This document shows positions 33,701-45,700 of a stretch of 64,000 nt of DNA, piece after piece; within the stretch, counting starts at the first letter, position 1; each line of letters starts with the position of its first letter. The notes below the pieces were generated by a model. It was not told the origin of the DNA and made no database searches. It saw nothing but the letters and a program-made list of their open reading frames with translations. The stretch covers positions 387,797,342 to 387,861,341 of the forward strand of contig NC_092877.1 in the NCBI RefSeq assembly GCF_028372415.1, read 5' to 3'. The DNA is from Notamacropus eugenii. Taxonomy: Eukaryota; Chordata; Mammalia; Diprotodontia; Macropodidae. A program made the translations under genes and the position numbers.

Positions 33701-36700
33701 CTCCGCTGTTCGGCTACCTCGGGGACCGCTACAGCCGGAAGGCCATTCTGAGCGTCGGGATCGTCCTCTGGTCGGGCGGGAGCCTCAGCGGATCCTTCCT
33801 CCCGGGCCAGGTGGGTGCCTGCGGGCCCCGGAGAGCCCAGACCGCAGCGGCCGTTGGTGATTTCTCCACGTCTTCAGGAGGGAGTTGGGAAAGACTGAGC
33901 CCAGTGCAGGGCCAGCTGCTCGCTGGGGCTCCCTCCTCTCCCTGACCAGGACTGCTTTTTTCCGCAGCCCTGGGCTTGGGGGTCCGTCCCCTTTGTAACC
34001 TTCCCCAGCCCAGGTCCTGAAAATCACGGATCTGGACGGTTTCCTCTCAGAGGAGAGCCCCGGGCAGAACCACAGCCCCTCTGCTCAGAGGCTCATCAGT
34101 CCCGAGGGACCGTTAAGCTCATGGCCTCCCCTTCCTGACTCCTGTCAGAGGCCCAGAGTGCTCCAGCTGCCTCCTGATAGACCAAGGGCTAAGTGACCTC
34201 TCCCAGGCCCGAGCTCTGGACAGGGGAGATTCAGCCCTGGAGCAGTCGAAGACCTTCCGCAGGACTTCTCTGCCCGGAGCATCGAAGGTCTCAGGGCATC
34301 TGGGAGCCGCCAGGGCTGGGGTGGAGAGTCTGCTTCTCTGTCAATTCCAGGGACCTGAGGCATAGGAAATTCCTTTTGGAGAGGAGAGAATTATTTTGGG
34401 ATCATATCAAAATAAAGTTGTCAGGCAGAGGTTGAATTTCCTTTGTGTAGACGTCCTGGCACAGTGCCCCATCTGCACGTTCGCTGCCCCCCTCCTTCCT
34501 TCCTTTCTCCCTCTCTCCCTCTCCCGACTCAGATCAACGGAGATTGGTCATAGCAATGGTCATAGCAGACCCTATAGACCCCTACCTCCCCTTCCCCTCT
34601 CCTCTCCCTCTCTTCTCATCCCGCTTTTCCTCCCCCTTCTCTCCCTCCCCTCCCCATTTTCCTCTCCCTTCTTCCTCTCCTTCCCCTTCTCTTTTACCTC
34701 CTTTCCCCCCTCTCCTCTCCCTCCCTTCTCTTCTACCTCCCCCTTCCCCTTTTCTCCCTCCCCTTTCCCTTCTCCTCTTCCTTCCCTTCTCTTCTCTCTC
34801 CTTTCCCCTCCTCTTCCCCTCCCCTCCCTTTCCCAGTTTCCCCTTTCAGAAGCCCCTTCAGCTCCTCTTTTCTCACTCTTGCTCCGGGTCCCCAGGAGCT
34901 GACTCCTTTTTGCTGTCTGTTCCTGATAACTTATAACTCAGGTCAGCTGGTAATTCAGGGTGTCCTACCCCCATATTTGCATTGTAACAGAGGACTCTTT
35001 GAGACCCTAAAGAGGAAAGCTATGATGGTGGAATGCCAGGCAGTTTGTGGGGGATGGGTCTGGTGAGCAAGGTCAGGGGCTGGGCATCAGGAGACCCAAG
35101 TTCCATACTCAGCTCAGTCACTAATTTTCTAGGTGACCTCAGACAATTCACATGCCCCTTCTAAGCCTCTGTTTGGAAGATTTCACCCTTCCTGGTCTAG
35201 AAATCCATGCTTCCTTCTCATTTTACCTTGGGCAAACCTCTTTGCTGGTGGCTGTTCTGTCCCCTTTATCTCTGGTTCTGACTCCTCAGGAGCTGTGGAG
35301 GAACCCAAGGGGGAAGGAGCAGGCTTTCTGCAGCTTTCTGCCTCCTATCTTGTACACCTCTTACCTCCTCGGTGACTGTTTCCTCCCCTTCTCCCTCTTC
35401 TGTAAGCCCGGAAATAACACGTTCTGGGCTGGGGAGAGCATGGGAGGAAGAGAGGCCTTGGTAGGGGCTCCCTATGTGACCTCGACCACATCCTTGCCCC
35501 TTTCTGGACCCCTTGATGTGTCCCTGGTGCTAGAGAGTGGTGGACAGAAGAGGAAGGAACCCAGGGAGAGTGAATGATCCCTAGGGATGGGAAGGCTGTC
35601 TGTGTTTGCTTCAACTGGCCCCTATGGAGTCTTGAGGGGATTTAAGGGAAGGCCAAGTTATGCCTAGGTGCATTGACCCCATCCAGATGTAGGGGTAGTT
35701 ACACCGTCCCTTCTTACCAGACTCTTCGAGAAGGGTGACTAGGGAATGCTGTAGGAGCTCCTGCTCTTGTTATCAGCAATCTTCTGAGAAAACTGGGCTA
35801 GAATAAAGTAAGATTATTAACCCCTGGGGGAGGGCTTGCCTGAGGAGGTGGTTCTTCCCCCTCCCCATTAGGGGTGCTGAGACAGCAGCTCTATTCATGG
35901 GGGAGCTCTCAGGAGAGCTGTTCTGGAGTGAAGCAGGCTGCCTGCCCAGGGTGGTAGTGAGTTCCCCACCCCTGGAGGCTTCAGGCAGAGGCTGGGTGTG
36001 GGACAGAAAGGACATCTCCTCAGGTCTGGGCTGGAGTTCCCAGGATTCCAAACCCCTTCTCTTCAGACTGCTAGCATTTGCGGCCACTCTGAGGCCCAGT
36101 CTGGCTGGGGGGAGCCAGCAAGACTTGACGAGGTGCAGGCTCTGGGCAGAGGGGCAGCGCCAGCCCAGAACCTCACGTTACATGCTACCTCTCTTCTCGT
36201 TTCCCCGGGCAGTATTCCTGGCTCTTCTTCCTTTCGAGGGGAGTTGTGGGTATTGGGGTGGCCAGCTACTCCACTATTGCCCCCACCATCATCGGGGACC
36301 TCTTTGTGAAGGACCAGAGGACCCGGATGTTGTCTTTGTTCTACGTCTTCATCCCAGTTGGAAGGTGGGTGGACAGTCTTCTGAGGGGCTCCCCTTGGAT
36401 TCATCACAGGCCTGTTTCTTAGGGGGATAGACTGAAGCCTAAGACAGCCCCACTGTCTTGCCATTTGTCCTTAGAGTTTTATGGACAATGTAGTTCCACC
36501 ACAAGAGTTTATTAGCCACCTTGCTTGGGTAAGGCCTTGTGGTGTGGTGGTTAGGGTGGGCCAAGCTCTGAGTCAGGAAGACCTTCCTCTGACACCTAGG
36601 GGCTGGGTGGCCCATTATTCTGACTTGGCCCCATAGGCTTTCCAAGGTCACAGCGACAGAGAAGGCAGGAATCTGCTTGGGTAGATGGTGGGTGGGAAAT

Positions 36701-39700
36701 ATTGCCTTGCGCTAGTGAAATCAGGGATCTGGACCCAGATAAAAAGTGTGGGTTCCAAGCTCTAGCCAGAGACAAAGTCAAAGGGGAATTTGTCTTTGTG
36801 GGGCCTCGCCTTTCTTGGGGCAGGCTCCTGAATGTAGGACAGTTCACGGCAGGAGAGACAATTAACATCTGGGGCATCAGGGAAGGCTTCACCTGGGAGA
36901 TGGCCCATGGGCAGTGCCTGGGAGGAAGATGAGGATTCTTGGGGGCTGAGATGAGAGGGAGGCCATTCTGACCTAGGGGGCAGGGCATCGAATTCCAAGC
37001 CAGGCTCAGAGCTCGGTATGTGGAGCTGGTGCTTGCTCTTTTGGGGCTGACCTGACCCCCTTCCTGGGGGCTGGGAGGAGGTGTTGTGGTCTTGGTTCAC
37101 AAGTGTCCAGCTGTTTCTAGGTGACTTCCTGTCGCCTTCTGATTCTTCAACCTAGTGGAGGTTTCTGTCTTTTCACAGTGGTCTGGGCTATGTTCTCGCA
37201 TCTACAGTGACTGAAGCTACCGGGGACTGGCACTGGGCTTTCAGGGTAAGGGTCATCTCCCTCTTCGCTTTCTCCCTTTACCACTGATGCAATTCCACCC
37301 ACTTTATTTGGAAGTAAAGCAGAGTGGAGAGGCAGGGGCAGGGAGGGAGCAGCCAGGCCACCAGCTGGATGCCGGGAGCAGCAGCCCCCTGGGTCTCGGG
37401 ACACGGTTTAGTTGGGCCTTGAGTCCAAGTGCACAAGAGCAATCTCCACCGGGGCACATTTACTCCCACTCTGAGACCTTCCCACCAAGGAGAGGCAGTT
37501 GGAGAGCAGAGAGGGGCTACTCCAGACAAGGATCTTTGGCTCTCTCCAGATCATGCCCTGCCTGGAAGCTGTGGCTTTGACCCTGTTGGTCCTGTTGGTC
37601 CCAGACCCACCCCGGGGAGGCATGGAAGAGCAGAGCAAAGCTGGTGGTTCCAGGACCAGATGGTGTGAGGACATCAAATATTTGGGGAAAAAGTGAGTGC
37701 TGGTCACATCGTGCTAGTCCTTGGCAGCCAAAGGGGCCCCCGGGGGCAGTGGGGAAGAAGCCGGGTCTACAGTCAGGGCTTGGTGAGGTGCCTGACTCTT
37801 ACTTACTTTCTGGGTCTCAGTTTACTCATCTGTAAAATGGGGGAGGGAGGTTGGACTCTGTCTTGGAGGCATCCTCTACCTTTAGCATGTTAGGCCTTCT
37901 AAACAGGAGTCCCCCCATGAAGCTCTGCCAGCAGTATCCCAAAGACTTTCGTTGTCCTAGGGGAGCACAGGTGTCAGCCAGGCAGCCAGGGAGAGCTGCT
38001 GCAAGGGGAGCCTCCGCCTTCCATGCTTCACCCAAATCCCAGTCTCCTTGCTGTCTGCATGAGGAGGGCTGGCAGGGGGTCTGTATGCAGAGAGGATGGT
38101 GGGCTAGTGTGGACAGAGGTGCCCAGCTGAGCGCCCCAGGCCCTTCCTGGCTCTGGGGTTTTTGAGGGAAGAAGGGCTTGTGCAGATTCAGAAACTCTAG
38201 TCTCAGAGCTGGAGCGGAACTGAGTCACAAATGCTGGGCTGGGGCAAGGTGGGGCCCTGGAGCCGGGCAGGGAGGTGCATGCCCACCAGGTGGTGCTGTG
38301 GACCTGCCAGAACTCCAGGTCACAGTTTAGGGCTTGGATAGGTTCGCATTTTCAGCCTTGAGTGTCAAGAGATGGGGGGATGGGGAAGAGGCAGAGATCC
38401 CGCACCCAGAGCCCAGCAGGCTGCCTCTCCCTCCTGTCCCAGTCCCAGCTCATCTGTGAAAGGAAGGGCAGGTTTTGGCCAGGGCTGGGAGAAGCAGCTC
38501 TGTCTGCAGCTAGGACTGTCTTAGGACAGCTGGGGGCCCCAGGCCTGGAGTCAGCAGGACCTGAGTTCAAATCCAGACACTTACTAGTTGTGTGACCCTT
38601 AGCAAGTCACATGACCCTGATTGCCATTTAAAATAAAAGAGATCCTGGAGGTCACTGAGTAGGAGAGTGGCAGTCTGATCTGGGTCTATCCCAGACTTCC
38701 CAGCCTGCTCTGGGAAAGGAGGGGAGGGAAGAATTGGTACCCGAAACAAGGGAGGCCCCCACCCCCATCTCCTCTCTGCCTCTGGGAGCACAGATGTCCT
38801 GCCTTGGGCACAGACCCATGCCTTTGTCGTCCAGTGAGGGAAACTGAGGCAGAGGCAGATTGCAGGGCTAAGGAACACACCTCGAGACTCCAGCTCCCAC
38901 CCTCTTTCAGTCTCCTGCCTTCTGCTGAGCTGAGGGGAAAGGGCTCAGCTGGACCTTGAATGACTAGGCTGGGATTATGGGCCAGAGAGCTTCCCTTCTT
39001 CAGCCTCCTACCTCATCTGTAAAATGGGCTAACAATGTGGGTTGGTGCAGGGCTGCTGAAGGGTGCCTGCCCACTCACACTGTTCTCAGGCCCCCATTGT
39101 CTCGACAGCTGGAGTTTCGTGTGGTCGACTCTGGGAGTCACAGCCATGGCCTTTGTGACGGGAGCCCTGGGCTTCTGGGCCCCCAAGTTCCTGTTCTACA
39201 CCCGGGTGCTTCATCACCTGCAGCCTCCCTGCCTCCAGGAGCCCTGTGATTCTTCTGACAGGTGAGGGAGCAGGCCAGGGCTTCCAAGAGAGCCTGGGCT
39301 GGGAGCAGAGACGGTAGGAGGCAGGGAGAGCACCTCTCCCGAAGGGCTGGTATGCCTGGGGATGCCCTTGCTGTGTGATTCCAAGTCAGGCTCTTAATTA
39401 ACTCCTCTGACCCTTTGGAAAACACAGTCACTTAGCCTGACCCCTTCTTACTCGTAAAGAAACTGAGGCTCCAGGGAGAGAAAGGGAGAGGCTTGTCTGA
39501 GTCTGGCGGCTGTGTGTGGGGAAGTCTGCCCTGGGCATCCATCTGGGCACCCTCTTCCTCTCCCTGAAACTGATTTTAAAGTGTTTGAACATCAGGGATG
39601 GCGTCTCCAGAGCCCTGGTTAGCCGGGTAAGTCCTGGTAAACCACCGAATCTGGCAAATTCTGGACACTTTCTGCCAAATGCTTGGGCAGATCTTGAGAC

Positions 39701-42700
39701 CCTTGGGTTCAACATGATGGCACATTCCTGGTGAGGGAAGACCCAGACTCAGACCCAGAGAAAGCTTCCTTAGGCCTCTTGAGTGCTTGGGGCAGGGGGA
39801 GCTCTGAGTGGCCAGGGGCTCCTAGTGGGAATCCAGGCTCCATTGCTTACAACCTGTATGACCTTGGCAAATCCCTGCTCCTCTTTGGCTCCTCAGTTTC
39901 TCCATCTGTAAATGGGGGTGGTGCTTAGTGATCTCTAAGGCTCCTGCTGGTTTAAAATCCTGGATTCTCTGGACCTGAGTTTTCTCATCTGTAAAATGGG
40001 GGCAGCATGAGCTGCCCTCTCGCTCCCAGGGTGGGCAGCTTGTGAGAGGTTTCTGGGAACCCCAAATTGGGGGCAGGTGGGGAAAATGCCATGGGCAGAC
40101 CCTTTCCAGGAAGTGTCCTTTACAAAGGAGCCTCCATACTGGGAGGAGGCAGAGCCTGGGGTCAGCAAAGAGCCCTGGGTCTGCTCTGGTCATTGAGATG
40201 CATTTCTTTTAAAATCCTGGCAAAGATAATTTAATTCAGCAAATGTTCACCAGCAATTCAACAACGTTCTTTGGGAGGCAGCATTGAAAAGAAATAGAGC
40301 CAGAGACCCTGGGTTCAAATTCTCTCTGTGCCATCCACCTATGGCAACCCTTCTGTGCTTTGGCTTCCTCATCTGAAAAATGAGGGGCTTAGTCTGGTCA
40401 AGCTTTGAGGCCCCTTCTTGCCTCATGATGGAGCATCCCTTCATCTGATCTGGAGCAGTCATATCCTCCCTGATCTACTCTGGGAACACAAACAGAAAAG
40501 GGCTCAGGCCTTACTCTAGCACTCACCATCCACTGGACACACTGGTCCTCCCACTGGTGTTGAATGCACCCTGTTTATGAGGAAGGAGGTTTCTGGCAGC
40601 TGCTCAGGCTCAGCCTCCATGAGCCCTGAGAAAGATGGACGGTGACTACCAGTGTGGTCAGACCGGCCAGGGCCTTTGAGATGCTTTCCTTTCCACCACC
40701 ATCTGAGGTGTAGACATTCTAGCCAGAGTCCTGGCTTCCCTGCCTCCAGAGACTTTGAGTGCTCTGGGCTCTAGTTTGGTTCAGTCTTAACACTACCTAA
40801 CCCTGCTATCGGCTGGCTCATACTACTTTACCTAGTGTGCCGCCGAGATATTTAAAGCACTTTTGTAAATACCTCAAGGACCCTGGGACATGCAACTTCA
40901 CCAGCAAGCCTCAGTTTACCTGCCTTAGCAACCTGTCCCCACTCTCTGCCTCCTACCCCCAGGAAGGCTAACTTAGTGGCTCTTGTGAGCCCGTGCTGGC
41001 TTCTGATGATGGCTCCTTTCTGTTCCTGATGCTTCATTACCAGCAGCACTGGCGGCACTCTGGGGACCCCCCCCCCCGCCAAGCTTCCTGGATGTCCCCA
41101 TGAGTGTCCACCTCCTCCCTCCTCCCTCTGGCATCTGGCTGCCCACCAGTCCTTCTTTCACATCATTGCTCCAGGATGGCATGTGGGGACACCCCAATCC
41201 TCTGTGTCAGAGCCTTCAGTCACTGGGATGCCATTTGTCTCCCTCTAGAGCCCTTGAAAACACCTTTTTTTGGGGGCCTGCATTTAGAGGAACACTTTAC
41301 AGTTTGCAGAAAGTTTTACAAAGATCATCTCATTGGAGTCTCCCAATAACCTTGTAGGTAGGCACTATTAGGACCCCCATTCTACAGAGGAGAAAACTGG
41401 GGCAGCCAGAGGTGAAGTGACTCATCCAGGGTCACACAGCCAGGAAGTGTCTAAGTTACCCTGTGTCACTTATAGAAGAAACCTGGCCCAGGCTGGAAAC
41501 TCAGTGGTGACTCTCAGGGCCCCCAGTTTGAACATCTCTCTTCCTGATCTTTGATGGTTTGTCCTGCTGGTGGCCCCTGCCCCTGGGGGCTCATGATGTT
41601 GGTGCCAGGTGCACTGCCAATGCCTTGGGCTTCAGCCTGGCCTGCTTCTTGTGACTCAGATCTCTGGAGCTCAAGTGACCCAGCAGGCCCTGCCTCCCTA
41701 GGAGCAGGGTTATGGAGGCTTTTTCTCCTTTCCCTGTTGCTCTGGCTCTTCTCTCTGCTTCTGCCCATTCCAGTTAGGAGACTTTTGGGTGGAAAAAGCC
41801 AGCCAGGAGTCACTGGAGGTGGAGTAGGGAGGGGTGGTCTCTGAGGCCTTTCTGCTCCAGGCAGCAGGTTTTCCTCAGTCTTTTCTTCCTATCTCAGAGC
41901 AGAAAATAAAAGCCTTAGAACAGTGCCTAGGCTTTCCTCTTTCCTCCTTGGTGCTTGTAGGGCCCTGGCCCACTCTTTTATGCAGATGTATCCCTCCTTC
42001 AGTTGTTTTCAGTCATGTCTGTCATACTGTGACCCCATTTGGGGTTTTATTGGCAAAGATACTGGAACAGTTTAACCATGTCCTTCTCCAGCCCATTGTA
42101 CAGATGAGGAAACTGAGGCAAACAGTGCCTTGCCCAGGGTCACACTGCTAGGAAGTGTCTGAGGCCAGACTGGAACTCAGGGAGAGGAGTCTTCCAGACT
42201 CCAGGTCCAGCGCTCTATCCACTGCACCACCTTGCTGCCTCATCTCCATCCTGATGATTCCCAAATCTACTTAGCCAGCCCTAGCCCTTGAATCTCCAAC
42301 CACACATTGAACATCTCACACTGGATGGTCAGCATGTCCAGAATGGAATGCATCACCTTCCTCACCCCAAGGCCTCGCCTCTTCTGAATTTCCCCATGAC
42401 TTTCAAGGGCACCACCAACCTCCCTGTCTCCCAGGCTCACAACCTAGGTGCTACCCTCAAGTCCTCCCTGTCTCTCACCCCTAGATCCAATCTGTTGTCA
42501 AGGCCTGTCTGTTTACCTTGGGAACATCTCTCCCCTACACCCCCTTCTCTTCTCTGAGCCTGCCCCAACCCTGGTGCAGACCCTCTTTCCTTCACACCTG
42601 GACTATTGCAGTAGCTACTGGGGAGGGGGGTCTGCTGCCTTGGGTCTCTGCCCCCTCCTCCACTCAGCCACTCTTCCTAAAGTTGACGATATGCGCCCCC

Positions 42701-45700
42701 CCCCCTTACTCAATACACTGCAGGGGCTCTCTCTCACCTCCAGCATCAAATACAAGATCCTCCGTTTGGCTTTCAGACACCTGACCCCACCTCCCTCTTT
42801 AGTCTTCTTACACCTGTAGCTGGTAGATTCAAATGGCTGGAGAAGACAGTGAGGCTGTCTTAAATCCAATTGACTCAGATGTCACTCTCCTGATGTCATC
42901 GGTCCTCTTGGAGCCTTGAGGACAAACAGCAGACAATCCTTCTTTCTGTCTTTTGTCCGTGTCTCCTATAAGACCAAGTCCATCAGAGATCTGCCTCGGG
43001 AGTCACTCCTTTGGAGGCCTGCCTTCCTCCCATCTGCTGGTCTCAAGTTCCCTCCCACCAGTCCTTGGTGTCCACAGGGTTCATGCTGCAGGTTACATCT
43101 GCCGGTCTGCAGACCCATGAGAACATACATGCAATCTCTGATCTTCCTACTGAAGGTCAGAGCCTGTTTCCTTTTTGAACTGGACATTCCTTTGATGCTC
43201 CAGCTCTTTTCTGGGGTTCCTGATGCAGCTCCACTACATGAGAAATGGCAGTTTCTTCCTCATTCCTGCTCCCACTGGTGATTCAGCCCCCTGAGGGTGG
43301 GTCAGTGCTCCTTCCCTCAGAGTGTGATCACTGGTTAGCCCTGAAGGGCAGACCTTTCTAATACCATTGCTCCTAGGTCCCCATCTGGAGTGTCCCCTGA
43401 ACATCAATCAGTCAGTTGATATCAATTTACCTTTACAAGGAAATATTTACTAAGAAGACCCATCACTCTCCTCACTTTCATGGAGTGGGTTTAGGTTTGG
43501 GAAACACTTTACATACGTTTATCTTACTTGCTTCTCAGAACAACCCTGGGAAGTAGGTGCTAAATGTTTATTTGATGGTTGAGGCATAGAAATGAAGTGA
43601 CTCACCCAGGGTCACCCAGCCTAGTGTCTGAGGCAGAATTTGAGCTCAGATTCTCTTGACTCCATGTCCAATACTCTATGTACCATGCCACCCAGCTGCC
43701 AAGTGATAGCAAAGACAGAAATCATGGAGTTTCCCGTTTGGCCCATGCCCACACACATTCCTTAGGAGGGCAGTCTGGCTCAGCAAACACATAGTAAGGC
43801 ACTTGAACTGGTTGTTACTTACTCCTCCTGGCCCTGGGCATCTTTTCCTTCATTCTCAGGATCCCTGTTACATTGGATCCAGGGCACAAAGCTCTGCCTC
43901 CCCTTTGTCCCATGCCTCCTGGTAAGACACTGAGGAGGTCAGCAAAGAAGGAGGCTGGAGGGTGTGGGGGCAGCAGGGGAGAAGGCTGTGACCCAGCTAC
44001 TGGCTGAGCCCCCCATGGGTCTCTTTACAAAGTATCTGGCTGTGCTAACCCACTTATCTCTGGCATTGGGGAAAGGGACAAGGGTAGAAAACAGTTCCTG
44101 GGCATGTGAAGGAAGAAGCCAAGATGGCAGAGGAACTTTGTCACTGAAAACAGGTGTATGCGTGTCAGAAAGAGCCTTTAGTAGGGTGAATATTCAGTCG
44201 TTAGAGTGCGCTCAAGAGCTCTAGTGGTTTGTGGACTGAACAGGAGACAGTCTGTGTATGGGGGAGAGGCAACAGAGGGTGGGGAACAGGGAGAAGGGCT
44301 TTCTCCTCTTGCTAAGGGGGCATCCCATGAGCTGAGAGCTGAGTGCCTCTATTCGGCAACCTCTGGGCTCCACGGTCATGTTCCCTTCCTCTTCCTGGAC
44401 TCTCTCTCTTGGCTTTTTTTCTTGAATTCTCCCTTACGTCCTATGCAGGTGCCCCTCATCCCCCTTCTAAGCCAGAAGTTAGCAGGGCACTGCCCCCTTC
44501 CTTCCCTCTCTTCTAAAGCAGGCACATTAGTTTGATTTATATCAGAGCCATGGGTGAGTGCCTGAGGCAGGAAGACTGATATAGCACATCCCGTTCTTCA
44601 GTCTCCATGAGCCCCGTCCCAAGTTCATGCCAGCCCTCTGACTGAATAATTATTCCTGTGGCCCAGCTTGCCCCCAACTCTGTCTGGGCTCCTTTTGGCT
44701 CTGTTTCTTGAGGGCCACAGTGAGATCTGGAAGCTGGGGTCCCTCAGTGGACTTCTAGAGAAAGCCACAGTGATTCCCTTGTCAGCCGACCTTCTTAGAT
44801 CAGAACTGGGGCATCTGCAGAGCCTTGCCCTGGAGGGAGTGGATGCCTTGGCAGATGGCTATGAATAGCTCTCCCAGGATGATTAGCCAGGCAGCATGTC
44901 AGTTCTGTCTCTGTGGAATGTGAAAACAATCAGAGTAATAAGCCAGGCAGGAGAGGGCTTGGCTGCTGACCACTTGAGGGGCTGCAAGGCCATGTTGGCC
45001 ATGACTGTGCCTGTTTCCATTCCCAGAAGGAATTTCTTTAATGAAGACCTATTTCTGCCCCTTCACTGGCATTGGGTTCAGGCATGGGGCGCATGGGGAG
45101 GAGTCTGTTGTTTGGTCGTGTCCGGCTCTCCATAACCCCATGTGGGGTTCTTGAGGCAGAGATCCGGGAGTGTGTGCCAACTTCTCCAGCTCATTTTATG
45201 GAGAAGGAAACTGAGAAGGAGGTCTGGGCTAGAGCAGATGGTTGGGAGGCCACTACACTCTCAGTCTGAGCAATGACAACTTTGTGACCAAGAACATCAT
45301 TACAGTCACTGGGACAGGGGGCATCTGTGGTGGCCATGTGTCAGAGGGGACTTCTGGGGCCTTGACTCAGGCAGAGATTCCACACGGTTGGCTACACAAG
45401 AGGATATCCAGGTTGAGGCAAGACAGCCAAGTCCTGGCCCAATGGCAAGGGGATGCCCTCAAACCCCTGTGTGACCCGCCACTTGTTTGTCATGGTTGGG
45501 AGGCAGGATCCTGGGATGATTGCTGGATTCAGGGTCCAAGGTTCAAATCCTTCTTTCCTTTTTGGGTTCAAATGCTTTCTACTTGTATGAACTTGGACAA
45601 CTCGTGATGGCTCCTGGGGTCTCAACTTCTTTATCTGTAAAATGGGGAGGGGGTAGACTAGGTATCCTTGAAGGTCCTTTCTGACTCCATATCTCTGGTT

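Noticed and set aside
34396-34936. Two plus-strand frames rich in Ser/Pro/Leu/Phe
   Set aside because: Products of the polypyrimidine tract; both overlap in different frames.
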